This document shows, piece after piece, positions 43,581 to 53,900 of a stretch of 64,000 bases of DNA. This DNA is from Palsa-506 sp050013415 (GTDB lineage Bacteria > Actinomycetota > Actinomycetes > Streptosporangiales > Streptosporangiaceae), in assembly GCA_050013415.1 (NCBI GenBank), contig JBEKFH010000001.1:1-64000 (forward strand). Reading direction: 5' to 3'. How positions within the stretch are numbered: the stretch's first letter is position 1; each line of letters opens with the position of its first letter. The translations under genes and the position numbers were made by a program. The notes beneath the pieces were generated by a model. The model saw only the letters and a program-made list of their open reading frames with translations. It was not told the DNA's origin and did no database searches.

Positions 43581-44564
43581 TCAGTCGGCAAGAGTGCGGC
43601 CCGTCTTGGCCAGGAACACGTCATCGAGGCTCGGCCGCCGGAACTCGATCGCCCCGGGCTCGATCCCCTTGCTGCTCAGCGCCCTCATCACCTGCGGGGC
43701 GGCCGTGGCGGCGCTGCCGGTGTAGAGGCGCAGGGTGTGGTCGATGATCTCGCAGGAGTGCACATACGGCTGCTCGGTCAGGATCTTGGACGCCTCGAGC
43801 AGGACGGCCTGCTCCGGCGCCCCGGCCGTGTCCGGGGCGGCCAGATCCACGATGATGACGTCGCCGGAGATCTCCCGCTTGAGATCGGACGGGGTGCCCT
43901 CGGCCACGATCAGCCCGGCGTCGATGATCGAGATCCGGTCACAGAGCGCGTCGGCCTCGTCCAGGTAGTGCGTGGTCAGGAAGATCGTCATGCCGTTGTC
44001 CCGGAGCCTGCGCACCTCCTGCCACATGCGGGCCCGGCTCTGCGGGTCAAGCCCCGCGGTCGGCTCGTCCAGGAAGATGACCTGGGGCGCGTGGATGACG
44101 CCGAGCGCGACATCGAGGCGCCGCCGTTGCCCGCCGGAGTAGGTGCTGATCCGGCGGTCCGCGAACTCGTCGAGCTGGAAGGTCGTGATGGCGTCCGCAG
44201 CGAGGCTCTTCGCGGTGGATTTGGGCGAGCCGTACATGCGCGCCTGGTGGACGAGGTCACGCCGGGCGGTGGACTGGCCGTAGGTGCCGCTGGCCTGCGC
44301 CACGAAGCCAATGCGCTCGCGCACCTGGGCGGGACCGCGCCGGAGGTCGACTCCGGCGATCGTGCCCTCGCCGCCGTCCGGCCGGATGAGCGTGGCCAGC
44401 ATCCGCAGGGTAGTGGTCTTCCCGGCTCCGTTGGGACCGAGGAAGCCGAAGATCTCGCCGCGCTGCACGGCAAAGTCCACGCCGCGAACCGCGTCAACGC
44501 TGGTGACCTTGCGTTTGCGCCGGGACTGGTACGACTTGCGCAGACCGCTGACCTCTATGATCAT
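43581..44564 (-). CDS. ABC transporter ATP-binding protein (daunorubicin-resistance type)
   Basis: A 327-residue ATPase: Walker A GPNGAGKTT, signature YSGGQRRRLDVALG, Walker B VIFLDEPTAGLD. The ATG at 44564 (MIIEVSGLRKSYQS) is preferred over a start 15 residues earlier because GGAAGAG lies in front of it. It heads the operon with the two permeases that follow. With the DrrAB-like pair at 37735-39623, the cluster has two export systems. Confidence 0.93.
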   Translation of the reverse strand: MIIEVSGLRKSYQSRRKRKVTSVDAVRGVDFAVQRGEIFGFLGPNGAGKTTTLRMLATLIRPDGGEGTIAGVDLRRGPAQVRERIGFVAQASGTYGQSTARRDLVHQARMYGSPKSTAKSLAADAITTFQLDEFADRRISTYSGGQRRRLDVALGVIHAPQVIFLDEPTAGLDPQSRARMWQEVRRLRDNGMTIFLTTHYLDEADALCDRISIIDAGLIVAEGTPSDLKREISGDVIIVDLAAPDTAGAPEQAVLLEASKILTEQPYVHSCEIIDHTLRLYTGSAATAAPQVMRALSSKGIEPGAIEFRRPSLDDVFLAKTGRTLAD

Positions 44565-44710
44565 CGACTCTTCCTGGTGCGCGAGCAGGCCGGGTCCGGC
44601 CGAAGGCACGGCTCAAGCCCGCGCCGGGGACGTAACGTAGCATTACCAGGCTAATCGGGCCAGCAGGGGTTACACAATGGGCGCCGGAATGGCGCGGCCG
44701 CCCGCGCGCT

Positions 44711-44800
44711 TCGCGCCGTGATGGCAGATCCCATTACGCGCCGTGGTGGCAGATGCCGTGGTGGCAGATAAGGCTACGCGCCGTGATGGTAGATGCCGAA
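44711..44800. repeat. Extra copies of the 3' end of the VOC gene
   Basis: CGCGCCGTGATGGCAGAT-type units of 18-24 nt occur about four times between 44711 and 44800. The right-most copy encodes the last residues (YHHGA, stop) of the VOC protein on the minus strand; the other copies lie beyond the stop codon. Confidence 0.8.
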
Positions 44801-45553
44801 GACGTTTCCGGCCGGGTCGCGGAACGCGCCGGTCGCCATGTCATCGACGAGCCCGTAGCGGGCGGCGCGCGCGGCGCTCTTCAGCTCGGGCACCCCTGAA
44901 CCGGTGATGCGCGATCCGCCGAGCTTCTCGGCGCGGCGCAGGGTGTGGTCCACGTCGGCCACGCCCGCGTAGACGGTTGCCCAGCGGGCTTCCCCGCCGC
45001 CGCCGAGACCGCCCTGGATGCCCCGGCCGGTGCCGGTGTCCACCACCGCGTAGCCAGCGAGGCCCGAGTCGTCGACCGTCCAGCCGAACAGGTCCGCGTA
45101 GAACTGCTGGGTTCGCGCCGCGTCCGACCCCATGACCTCAAACCAGTCAACCGGCTCGCCCGCACCAGCCGACGGGGCAGGCTCGGCCCGCCGGGAAGGC
45201 CCGGCAGGTGCCCGCACCAGGCCGACCAGCAGGCCATCCGGGTCACTGAGCATGGCGATGGTCACCGCCCCGCCCACGTCAGTGACCGGCATGACCGTCG
45301 TGCCGCCGAGCGAACTCGCGGCGTCGAGCACCGCCTGCAGGTCGCCCGTCTCGACGTAGAACGCCGACCACTCCTTGCCGTTCTGGCTCTTGGCGATGCC
45401 GCCATTGATGCCGCGGCCGCCGCGGGTGTCAATCATCGTGTAACCGCCGCCGGAGAAGCCCTGCAGTCTCCAGCCGAACAGCTCCCCGTAGAACGCCACC
45501 AGCGGCCCGTCATCCGCGGCGCCGACCTCGAAATGCACGACAGCGTTGCCCAT
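44774..45553 (-). CDS. Two-domain VOC (glyoxalase/bleomycin-resistance fold) protein
   Basis: A 259-residue protein with two tandem VOC domains (residues ~1-115 and ~133-259), of the 27-kDa antigen Cfp30B-like group: VVHFEVGAADDGPLVAFYGE and WFEVMGSDAARTQQFYADLF mark the repeats. Such proteins bind or modify small molecules and can give drug resistance, but no full catalytic metal triad was identified. It is divergent from the adenylating enzyme at 45763. Confidence 0.87.
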   Translation of the reverse strand: MGNAVVHFEVGAADDGPLVAFYGELFGWRLQGFSGGGYTMIDTRGGRGINGGIAKSQNGKEWSAFYVETGDLQAVLDAASSLGGTTVMPVTDVGGAVTIAMLSDPDGLLVGLVRAPAGPSRRAEPAPSAGAGEPVDWFEVMGSDAARTQQFYADLFGWTVDDSGLAGYAVVDTGTGRGIQGGLGGGGEARWATVYAGVADVDHTLRRAEKLGGSRITGSGVPELKSAARAARYGLVDDMATGAFRDPAGNVFGIYHHGA

Positions 45554-45762
45554 CGGGCGGCTCCTTCGTCGGAAAGTACTCGCGTCACCCTATGATTTCA
45601 TCCGATCTTGCCTGGTATAGCCATTGTTTGTGCATCGCTGTCGTTCTAGCCTGTTCTGGGGTCCTGGAGAGATCAATGGCGGCACGAGCCGCGCGCACCG
45701 GCCCGGGCCGGGCCTGACACCGGCCCGGGCCGGCGCGCGCGGCAAGGGCAGGAGGCAGATCG

Positions 45763-47406
45763 GTGACTGCGAGCAACCTTCGGGCGGTCCTGGCCGCGGA
45801 CCCCGAACTCGGCGCCGGCAACGTGCTGCTCAGGCTGGCCGAGCACGGCGCCGACATGGACCTGCCGCGGGTGACCTTCGACACCGAGGTCGACGCGATC
45901 GCGGCGTGGACGCCGCTGTCGCTGCGCACGCTGACGGAGCGGGTGGCCGCGCGGGCCGAATGGTTCCACCGCCGTGGCATCGGGCGGCGGGACCCGGTCG
46001 CGGTCTACGTGACGTCAGCGGCCGACGTCACCCTCAACTTCCTGGCGCTGACCTGGCTCGGGGCGATACCCGCGCTGATGAACGGGAGCATGCCGCCCGA
46101 GATCGCGGTCGAGTACATCAGGCGGCTGCGGGCCGCCGGGGTGCTCATCGACGCCGCCCACGCCGACATGGCCAGCCTCGACCTCGGGGCGCCGGTCATC
46201 GGCGACGCGGCCGAGACCGGCACGGGTGACCCGTCCGGCGGGCCGGCGCATTTCCGGCACGACCCCGGCGATCCGGTGGTCATCACGCACTCGTCGGGCA
46301 CGACGCGCATGCCCGCCGCCGTGGTGCATTCCCACCACGGCCTGTTCGCCGCCGTGCGGGCGGTCCGGCTGACCGAGCCCCGCCAGCACGGCCCGGTGCG
46401 GGAGATGTCCGCGTTCCCGCCGGCCCACACCGCCGGGATCATCATCCTCAACGAGGCCCTGTGCAACGGGTACGAGCTGCTGTGCCTCTCGGAGCAGGGC
46501 GGCGCGTTCGCAGGGAGCGGCGAGGTGATCATCGACGCCATCGAGCGCTGGCGCCCGACCGCGGTCTACGGCTTCGCCGTCACCTGGTCCGAGCTGGCCC
46601 GCTACGACCTGGCAACCCGTGACGTCAGCTCGGTGCGATTCTGGTCCAACAGCGGCGACTGCGCGCACGAAGCGCACATCCGCCGCCTGATCGCCGTCGG
46701 CAGCCACCACGCGTACGGCAAGGACGGCGTCGTCAGCCTGCCCGGCTCCCGGTTCAACGACACGCTCGGCTCCACCGAGATGGGCTACGGCGGGTTCATG
46801 ATGAGCCACCGCCCCGGCAGCGAGCGCTACAACCGCTGCGTGGGCAAGCCCGTCCCGTTCGCCGAGATCCTCCTGGTGAACCCGCAGACCGGCGAGGAGG
46901 TCCCGGCCGGCCAGGTGGGGATGGTCGCCATGAAGTCGCCGACGCTGGCCCTCGGATACTGGAACGACTCGGTCAGCACCTACCGCACCCGGCTGAACGG
47001 CTACTACCTGACCGGCGACCTGATGTACCGCGACGAGGACGGCTACTTCTACCACCTGGACCGGGTCAGCGACGCGCTCGACCTCGGCGACGGGAACTGG
47101 CTCTATACCGCGATGTCCGAGGAGCGCATCCTGCGCCGGTGCCCGGACGTCCGCGACTGCACCGTGCTGGCGGCCCGCGGGGACGACGGCACGCTCGTCA
47201 TCGACGTCCTGCTGCTGCTGGCGCCGGACGCCGATCCCGCGCTCGACCGCGACAGCGAGGTCCGCGCCGCACTCGGCGAGGTGGCGGCGGCCGTGCCGCG
47301 GCGGATCGTGACCGTCCCCGACGACGAGATCGTGGTGGGACCGACCGGCAAGGTCCGCAAGTTCCTCATGCGCGAACGGCTGCTGGCCGCCGCGGGCGCG
47401 TCCTGA
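45763..47406 (+). CDS. Free-standing adenylation enzyme (AMP-dependent synthetase)
   Basis: A 547-residue ANL-superfamily enzyme, first gene of the NRPS operon. P-loop THSSGTTRMPAAVVHSHHG, A5-like GSTEMGYGGF, A7 YYLTGDLMYRD and A10 Lys in VGPTGKVRKF are visible. GTG start with AGGAGG upstream. It may activate the starter acid or an amino acid offered to a carrier in trans; the substrate is not predictable by eye. The stop codon is embedded in a long 15-nt repeat array, after which MbtH follows. Confidence 0.87.
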   Translation: MTASNLRAVLAADPELGAGNVLLRLAEHGADMDLPRVTFDTEVDAIAAWTPLSLRTLTERVAARAEWFHRRGIGRRDPVAVYVTSAADVTLNFLALTWLGAIPALMNGSMPPEIAVEYIRRLRAAGVLIDAAHADMASLDLGAPVIGDAAETGTGDPSGGPAHFRHDPGDPVVITHSSGTTRMPAAVVHSHHGLFAAVRAVRLTEPRQHGPVREMSAFPPAHTAGIIILNEALCNGYELLCLSEQGGAFAGSGEVIIDAIERWRPTAVYGFAVTWSELARYDLATRDVSSVRFWSNSGDCAHEAHIRRLIAVGSHHAYGKDGVVSLPGSRFNDTLGSTEMGYGGFMMSHRPGSERYNRCVGKPVPFAEILLVNPQTGEEVPAGQVGMVAMKSPTLALGYWNDSVSTYRTRLNGYYLTGDLMYRDEDGYFYHLDRVSDALDLGDGNWLYTAMSEERILRRCPDVRDCTVLAARGDDGTLVIDVLLLLAPDADPALDRDSEVRAALGEVAAAVPRRIVTVPDDEIVVGPTGKVRKFLMRERLLAAAGAS

Positions 47407-47551
47407 CGCCGAGCGCCTGGACGCCGAGCGCCCTGATGCCGAACGCCTCGATGCCCAACGCCTCGGTGCCGAGCGCCCTGATGCCGAGCGCCCTGATGCC
47501 GAGCGCCCTGATGCCGAAATCCTGGATGCCGAACGCTTCGATGCCGAACGG
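47402..47551. repeat. 15-nt minisatellite, about ten copies, at the ligase stop codon
   Basis: Ten units of the type CCTGATGCCGAGCGC with substitutions start at the stop codon of the adenylating enzyme and end just before the MbtH leader. Five units near 47470-47520 are almost identical. Confidence 0.92.
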
Positions 47552-47559
47552 AGTAGCTG

Positions 47560-47784
47560 ATGGCTGATGCGCAGGAAACCCGGCCGCACGCGGTCGTGAT
47601 CAATGACGAGGAGCAGTACTCGATCTGGCCAGCGGAACGGGACCTGCCGGCGGGCTGGCGCCGGGACGGCTTCACCGGTACCGAGGACGAGTGCCTGGCT
47701 TACATCGACGAGGTCTGGACCGACATGCGGCCGGCGTCGCTGCGTCGCTGGATGCGCGACCACGAGCAGGCGGGCGCCGGGTGA
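47560..47784 (+). CDS. MbtH-like protein
   Basis: A 74-residue MbtH-family chaperone of NRPS adenylation domains. The signature is complete: NDEEQYSIWP, LPAGW, GFTGTEDECLAYIDEVWTDM and RPASLRR. It presumably activates one or more of the four A domains encoded downstream. A very small GTG frame overlaps its stop (47781-47879) but is not convincing as a gene. Confidence 0.96.
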   Translation: MADAQETRPHAVVINDEEQYSIWPAERDLPAGWRRDGFTGTEDECLAYIDEVWTDMRPASLRRWMRDHEQAGAG

Positions 47785-47955
47785 CTCCGCGGCCGGCCGG
47801 AGCTGACGGCTTCGCTGCGTCGGGCACCGCAACGGCAGCAGCCGCATCGCCGGAGCGGAAGCCGCCCGGGGCGGCCTGACCACGGTGCCATGGACCGGCC
47901 CGCCACTAGCGAAGCGGCCACGAGCAAGGCGGCCACTAGCAAAGGACAGTGCGTG

Positions 47956-50900
47956 ATGGTGCTCGATGACTTCCGGTCCCGCGTCGCGCAAGCGCCGGAC
48001 GCGATCGCCGTGCGGGACGGCGGCACGTGCCTGACCTATGGTGAACTGGCCAGGCACGCCTCGGATCTGGCGGCCAGGCTGGCCCGGCGCGGGGCCGGGC
48101 CTGATGACGTGGTGGCCGTCTATGCCGACAGGTCCGCCGAGCTTGTCGTCGCCGAGCTTGCCGTGCTGCTGGCCGGCGCTGCCTACCTGCCGCTCGATCC
48201 GGCCCACCCGGCCGCCCGGACAGCCGAGCTGCTCGCGCTGTCGGGGGCAGTAGCCGTGGTCAGCACCGGGCCGCTGCTGTCCGCTGGCGCGCCGCTCGGC
48301 GACAATCCTGAAATCGTCGACCTGGCGCAGGTACCCGCGGAGCCCGCAGAGCCCCCGGAGCCCGCAGCGCCCGCGGCGTCGCCGGGCCGGCCGGACGACG
48401 CCGCGCTGGCCTACGTGATTTTCACCTCGGGCTCGACGGGCCGACCCAAGGCGGTCGGGGTCAGCCACGGCAGCCTCGCGAACCTGATGCGCTGGCGCAC
48501 AGAGGCCTACCGGCTGGGCCCGCGCGACCGGACGACGCTGCTGTGCAGCCCCGGGTTCGACGTGGCGGTCTGGGACACCTGGCCCACACTGGCCGCCGGG
48601 GGGACACTGGTGGTGCCGCCCGTGCAGGTGCGCACGTCGCCCGCTGACCTGGTCGGCTGGCTGGCGGACGAGCAGATCACTGCGACGTTCCTGCCGACGC
48701 CGCTGGCCGAGGCGGTGCTCGACGAGCGGTGGCCGGCCCACACGGTGCTCAGGATGATGCACACCGGCGGCTCGGCGCTGCTGCGCGGAGTGCCGCCCGG
48801 GCTTCCGTTCATCCTGGTCAACCTCTACGGGCCGGCCGAGTGCACGGTGGGCGTGACCACCACCCCGGTGCTGCCGGGCGGCCCCGTGCCGCCGCCGATC
48901 GGGGTTCCGATCGACGGCGTTCGGTGCTACGTGCTCGACGGCCTGGAGCCGGTGCCCGATGGCGAGCCGGGCGAGATGTGCCTGGCCGGCGCATGCGTGG
49001 CGCGCGGCTACCTGGGCGACCCGGCGGCCACGGCCAGGTCCTTCGTGCCGGACATCACGGGCGGCGGGCAGCGGATGTACCGGACCGGCGACAAGGTCCG
49101 CCGCCGGGCCGACGGGTCGTTCGAGTACCTCGGCAGACTCGACGATCAGGTCAAGATCCGCGGGTTCCGGATCGAGCCGGGCGAGGTGGCCGCGGCGCTG
49201 CGGCAGCATCCGGCGGTCCGCGAGTGCTTCGTGGCCGCCGAGCGGTCCGGTCCCGCTGACCCGCGCCTGATTGGCTACGTTGCCGCCGACGCCACCCCCG
49301 CCGAGCTGCTTCAGTTCGCCGCGGCGCGGCTGCCCGGCTACATGGTGCCCGCTGCGATCGTCGTGCTGCCGGCGCTACCGATGACGCCCAACGGCAAGGT
49401 GGACCGCGCCGCGCTGCCCGCGCCCGGCCGGGCGGCGGCCGGCCTGGCCGAGGTGGCCGCGGCCGAGCGCACGCCCACGGAGGGCGTGCTGGCGCGGATC
49501 GTGGCCCGGCTGCTCGGGGGCCCCGCGGCCGGCGATGCAGCAGCCGGCGATGCAGCGGCCGGCGCAACCGTGGTCGGCGCCGAAGACGACTTCTTTGCCC
49601 TCGGCGGCACCTCGCTGCTGGTCGGGCGGCTGGCTGCCCAGATCGCCGCCGAGCTGCACGTCACGGTCAGCATGGCCGACCTGCTCCGGGCCCGCACGGT
49701 GGCCGCGATCGGTGCCATGGTCGACGAGCGGGCCGGCCAGCACGCCGCGGTGGCCAGCCCGGGGCCAGGCTCCTGGCCGGTCCCGCCAGCCAGGCCGCCG
49801 ATCCGCCCGGGCCGCCGGGACCGGCCGATACCGCTGTCGCTGGAACAGCAGCGGGTGTGGTTCTTCGAGCAGCTGTCACCGGGGAACCTGGCCTACAACT
49901 TCCAGGCCACGGTGTCCCTGCACGGCGAGGTGCGCACCGAGGCGCTGCGCGCGGCGCTCGACGAGATCGTGCGCAGGCACGAGATCCTGCGGACTGCGTT
50001 CGTCACGGTCGACGGGGTCGCCATGCAGCGGCCGGCCGCGTTCGCGAGAGCGCCGCTGCGGGTGCTCGACGTCCCCGCCGAGCACGCCGACGAGGTCATC
50101 GCCGCGGAACTGCGCCGGGGGTTCGACCTGACCAGGCCGCCGCTGGCGCGCTGGATGCTGCTGCGCCATGCAGGCGGCGAGAACACGTTCGTGCACATGG
50201 AGCACCATTTCGTGCACGACGGATGGTCGCTGGCCGTGCTGCTGTCCGAGCTGCGGGCGCTCTACCAGGCCTTCGCGGCCGGCCAGCCATCGCCGCTGCC
50301 CGATCTCGCCGTCCAGTACGCGGACTACGCGCTCTGGCAGCGGGAGTGGATGCGGGGCAAGGTGCTGCGGGCCCACGTGGACCACTGGACCGCCCTGCTG
50401 GCCGGCGCACCCGACATCCTGGAGCTGCCGGCCGACCGCCCCCGGCCGCCGGTCATGACCCTCCGCGGCGCGGCCCCGCGGATCAAGGTTCCGGCCGAGT
50501 TGTCCCGCGCGCTGCGCTCGTTCAGCCGGCAGCATCGGGTGTCGCTGTTCTCCACCATGTACGCCGGCTTCGCGGCACTGCTGTACCGCTACACCGGGCA
50601 GCAGGATCTGCTCGTGGGCACCGGCGCGGCGAACCGCAGCCTGCCCGAGCTCGAGCCGCTGGTCGGCATGATCGTCAACACCCTGGTGCTGCGGACTCAG
50701 GTGGCGGGCCAGATGTCGTTCACCGACCTGCTCGACCAGGTGCAGCGGACCGTCGTCGATGCGCTGGCCTGGTCAGAAACCCCCGTTGACGCCATCATCG
50801 ACGCGATCGGCCCGGAGCGTGACCCGTCCCGCACCCCGCTGTTCCAGATCATGTTCAGCTTCCACGACTCCGCCGTGCCCGACCTGGACTTCGGCGGGCT

Positions 50901-53900
50901 CACCGGCGCTGTCACCGAGCGCGCGAACGGCTCGGCCAAGTCCGACCTCAACGTGATCGTGGTGCCGCGGGCCGCGCAGCGGCTTGGCCGCGAGGCCCGG
51001 CCCGAGGACGACGACCTGAGCCTAATCTGGGAGCATTCGACCGACCTATTCGACGAGGCCACCATGTCGCGGATGGTCACGCACTACCGGAACCTGCTCA
51101 CCGATGCCGTGGCCAGGCCGACTGCCGGGATTGACGAGCTGCAGATGCTCACCGGCGCCGAGTCGCGGCTGATCGGCTCCTGGAGCCGGGGGCCGGGGGC
51201 TACCGATGCCGGGTCGGCCACCGATGCCGCCTACCCCGCGGACGCGACCATCCCCGCGTTGTTTGCTGCCCAGGTCGCCAGGGACCCGGACGCGACCGCA
51301 CTCGTCACCGGCACCATCACAGGCACCGGCTCCGGCACAGTGACCTACGCCGAGCTGGACCGGCACAGCAACGCGCTGGCCTGGCTGCTGCGCCGCCGCG
51401 GCGTGGGCGCGGACATGCCGGTCGGGGTGGCGATCGAGCGCGGCGCGGACTGCGTCGCCGCGCTGCTGGCCGTGCTGAAGGCCGGCGGCGCCTACCTGCC
51501 GATCGACACCGGCAGCCCGGCGCCCCGGGTCGCCGCCATGATCGCGACCGCGGGCGCCCGGCTCGTACTGGTCACGGCCGGGACCGCGGCCGCCATGCCC
51601 CAGCTGGCGGGCGTGGATCTGATCCGCGTCGACTCCGCGCCCGTCCTGGCCGCCGATGAGCGGGCGGCACCGCCGGACATCGCGCATCCGCTGAGCCTGG
51701 CCTACATCAGCTTCACCTCCGGCTCGACCGGCGTGCCGAAGGGCGTCGCCGTGCCGCAGCGTGCCGTCATCCGGCTGATCAGCGACCCGACGTTTGCCTC
51801 ACTCGGCCCCGGCGAGCGGCTGCTGCACCTGTCCCCGGTCGCGTTCGATGCCTCCACGCTCGAAATCTGGGGCGCGCTGCTGACCGGCGCCGCGATCGTG
51901 GTCGCGCCGCCCGGGCCTCTCGGGCTGCCGGATGTCGCGGCGCTGCTGCGCGACGCCGGCGTGACGGTGGCCTGGCTCACCGCCGGGTTGTTCCACCAGC
52001 TGGCCGAGGCGGACATCGACGCGATCGCCGACGTCCCCGTCGTCCTGGCGGGCGGCGACGTGCTTAATCCCGACACGGTGCGCGCCGTGCTGACAGCGCG
52101 CCGCGGCCGTCCGCTGGTCAACGGGTACGGCCCGACCGAGAACACCACCTTCACCGCCTGCCATGTGATGACCGACCCGAGCCAGGTGGGGCCGACGGTG
52201 CCGATCGGCCGGCCGATCCAGCACACCACCGCGGCTGTCCTGGACCAGCGCGGGCAGCCCGCGCCGATCGGCGTGACCGGCGAGCTGTATGCCGGCGGGG
52301 ACGGGCTGGCCCGCGGCTACGCCGGGAACGCCGCGGCGACGGCGCGGGCGTTCGTGCCCGATCCCTCCGGGCACGGCACGCGGCTGTACCGGACCGGGGA
52401 CCTGGCTCGCTGGCGCGCGGACGGGGCGCTCGAATTCGTCGGCCGCGTGGACGATCAGATCAAGATCCGCGGGTTCCGGGTCGAGCCCGGCGAGGTCGAG
52501 GCGGTCCTCCGCGCGCATCCGGGAGTGCGGGAGGCGATCGTCCTGGCAGCGGGCGAGGGCGCGGAGCGGCACCTCGTCGGCTACGTGACGCCGAAGGACG
52601 GCGTGGATCCCGCTGCGCTGCGGCCGTCGCTGCTGCGTGAGTTCGTCGCGGGCCGGCTGCCGGATTACCTGGTGCCCACGGGGTTCAGGACCATCGCCCG
52701 GCTCCCGCTGAACGCCAACGGCAAGGTCGACCGTGCCGCGCTGCCCGCGCCCGAGCGGGAGGCCCGCAGGCAGGCCACCCCGCCGCGCGGCGCCACCGAG
52801 GAGCGGCTCGCCGACATCTGGCGGCTGCTGCTGCCGGCCGACAGTCCCCGCGGCGGCGATGTCGGCCGGGAGGACAGCTTCTTCGCGCTTGGCGGCAACT
52901 CGCTGTCCGCGGCGCGGCTGATGTTCCGGATCCGCGAGGTGTTCGACGTCGAGCTGCGGATGGCCGTGTTCTACGAGGCACCCACTCTCGCCGCCTGCGC
53001 CGCCGCGATCGACGCGGCCCGGCCGGCTGGGCGGGCCGCGGTTCATCCGCCGCTGCCGGCGGTGGCGCCGCCCGGCATCGGCCGCAGGGACCGGAGCGCC
53101 TACCGCGTGGCCGCCCGGCGCCCGGCGCCCGACCAGCGGCCGGCGCCCGACCAGCGGCCGGCGCCCGACCAGCGCTTCGCGCCGGACCAGCCGTCCGCGC
53201 AGGACCAGCCGTCCGCGCCAGCGCAGCATCTCGTGCCGCTGGCCGGCGACTGGGCACTGTGGCGAACGGTGTGCCTGCGCGGGGCGGGTTTCCCTATCCA
53301 CTTGCTCGGCGCGCTGGGAGACGCCGGCCTTGCGCGCGCCGCGGACGCCGTCCTCGCCGCGGACACCGCCACCCCCGCGAACGGGCCCGCTCTCGGGGAG
53401 GCCGCTGCTCCCGGGGGAGCCGCCGCGGATCCGGCGGCGCGGGACCGGGCGGCCGCCGCCTACGCGGCCGAGTTCACCGCCGCGGTCCGGCGCCTGTCCG
53501 CCGCCCTGCACGAGGCGGCCGGCCTGCCGGCGCTGCGGGAGGCGGTCGCCTGGCAGAACCGGCACGCGCTGACGACCGGCATCGACGTGCTGGTCCGCCG
53601 CGGGCCTGAGCCAGGCACCCGCAACGCTCAGCGCAAGCAGCACCAGGCGCTGGTCGCGAGCTATCTGCAGCGGTACTGCGCGAAGAACGACACCATCGGC
53701 TTCTTCGGGCCGGTGGGCTGGTCGCAGATCGATGACGGCGCCGGCATCCGGATCACCCGCGCCGCACCGGGAGGCTCGCTGGCTGCCCGCGTCACCTACC
53801 TGGAGGGCTGGGCCGTGCGCGCGATCATGGCCGATCACGTCAGCTCGCTGCGTCCCTGGCTCGTGCCGCGGCGGATGCCGTTCGTGGATGTCGACGGCAC

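Noticed and set aside
48400..49000. Firm serine assignment for A1
   Set aside because: Only four of ten pocket positions agree with serine codes; reported as unknown.
46015..49209. Very long minus-strand open frame (over 1000 codons) opposite the adenylating enzyme and NRPS
   Set aside because: It is an antisense shadow: rich in Arg/Gly/His, no domain, and fully overlaps genes with strong motifs. High GC removes stop codons.
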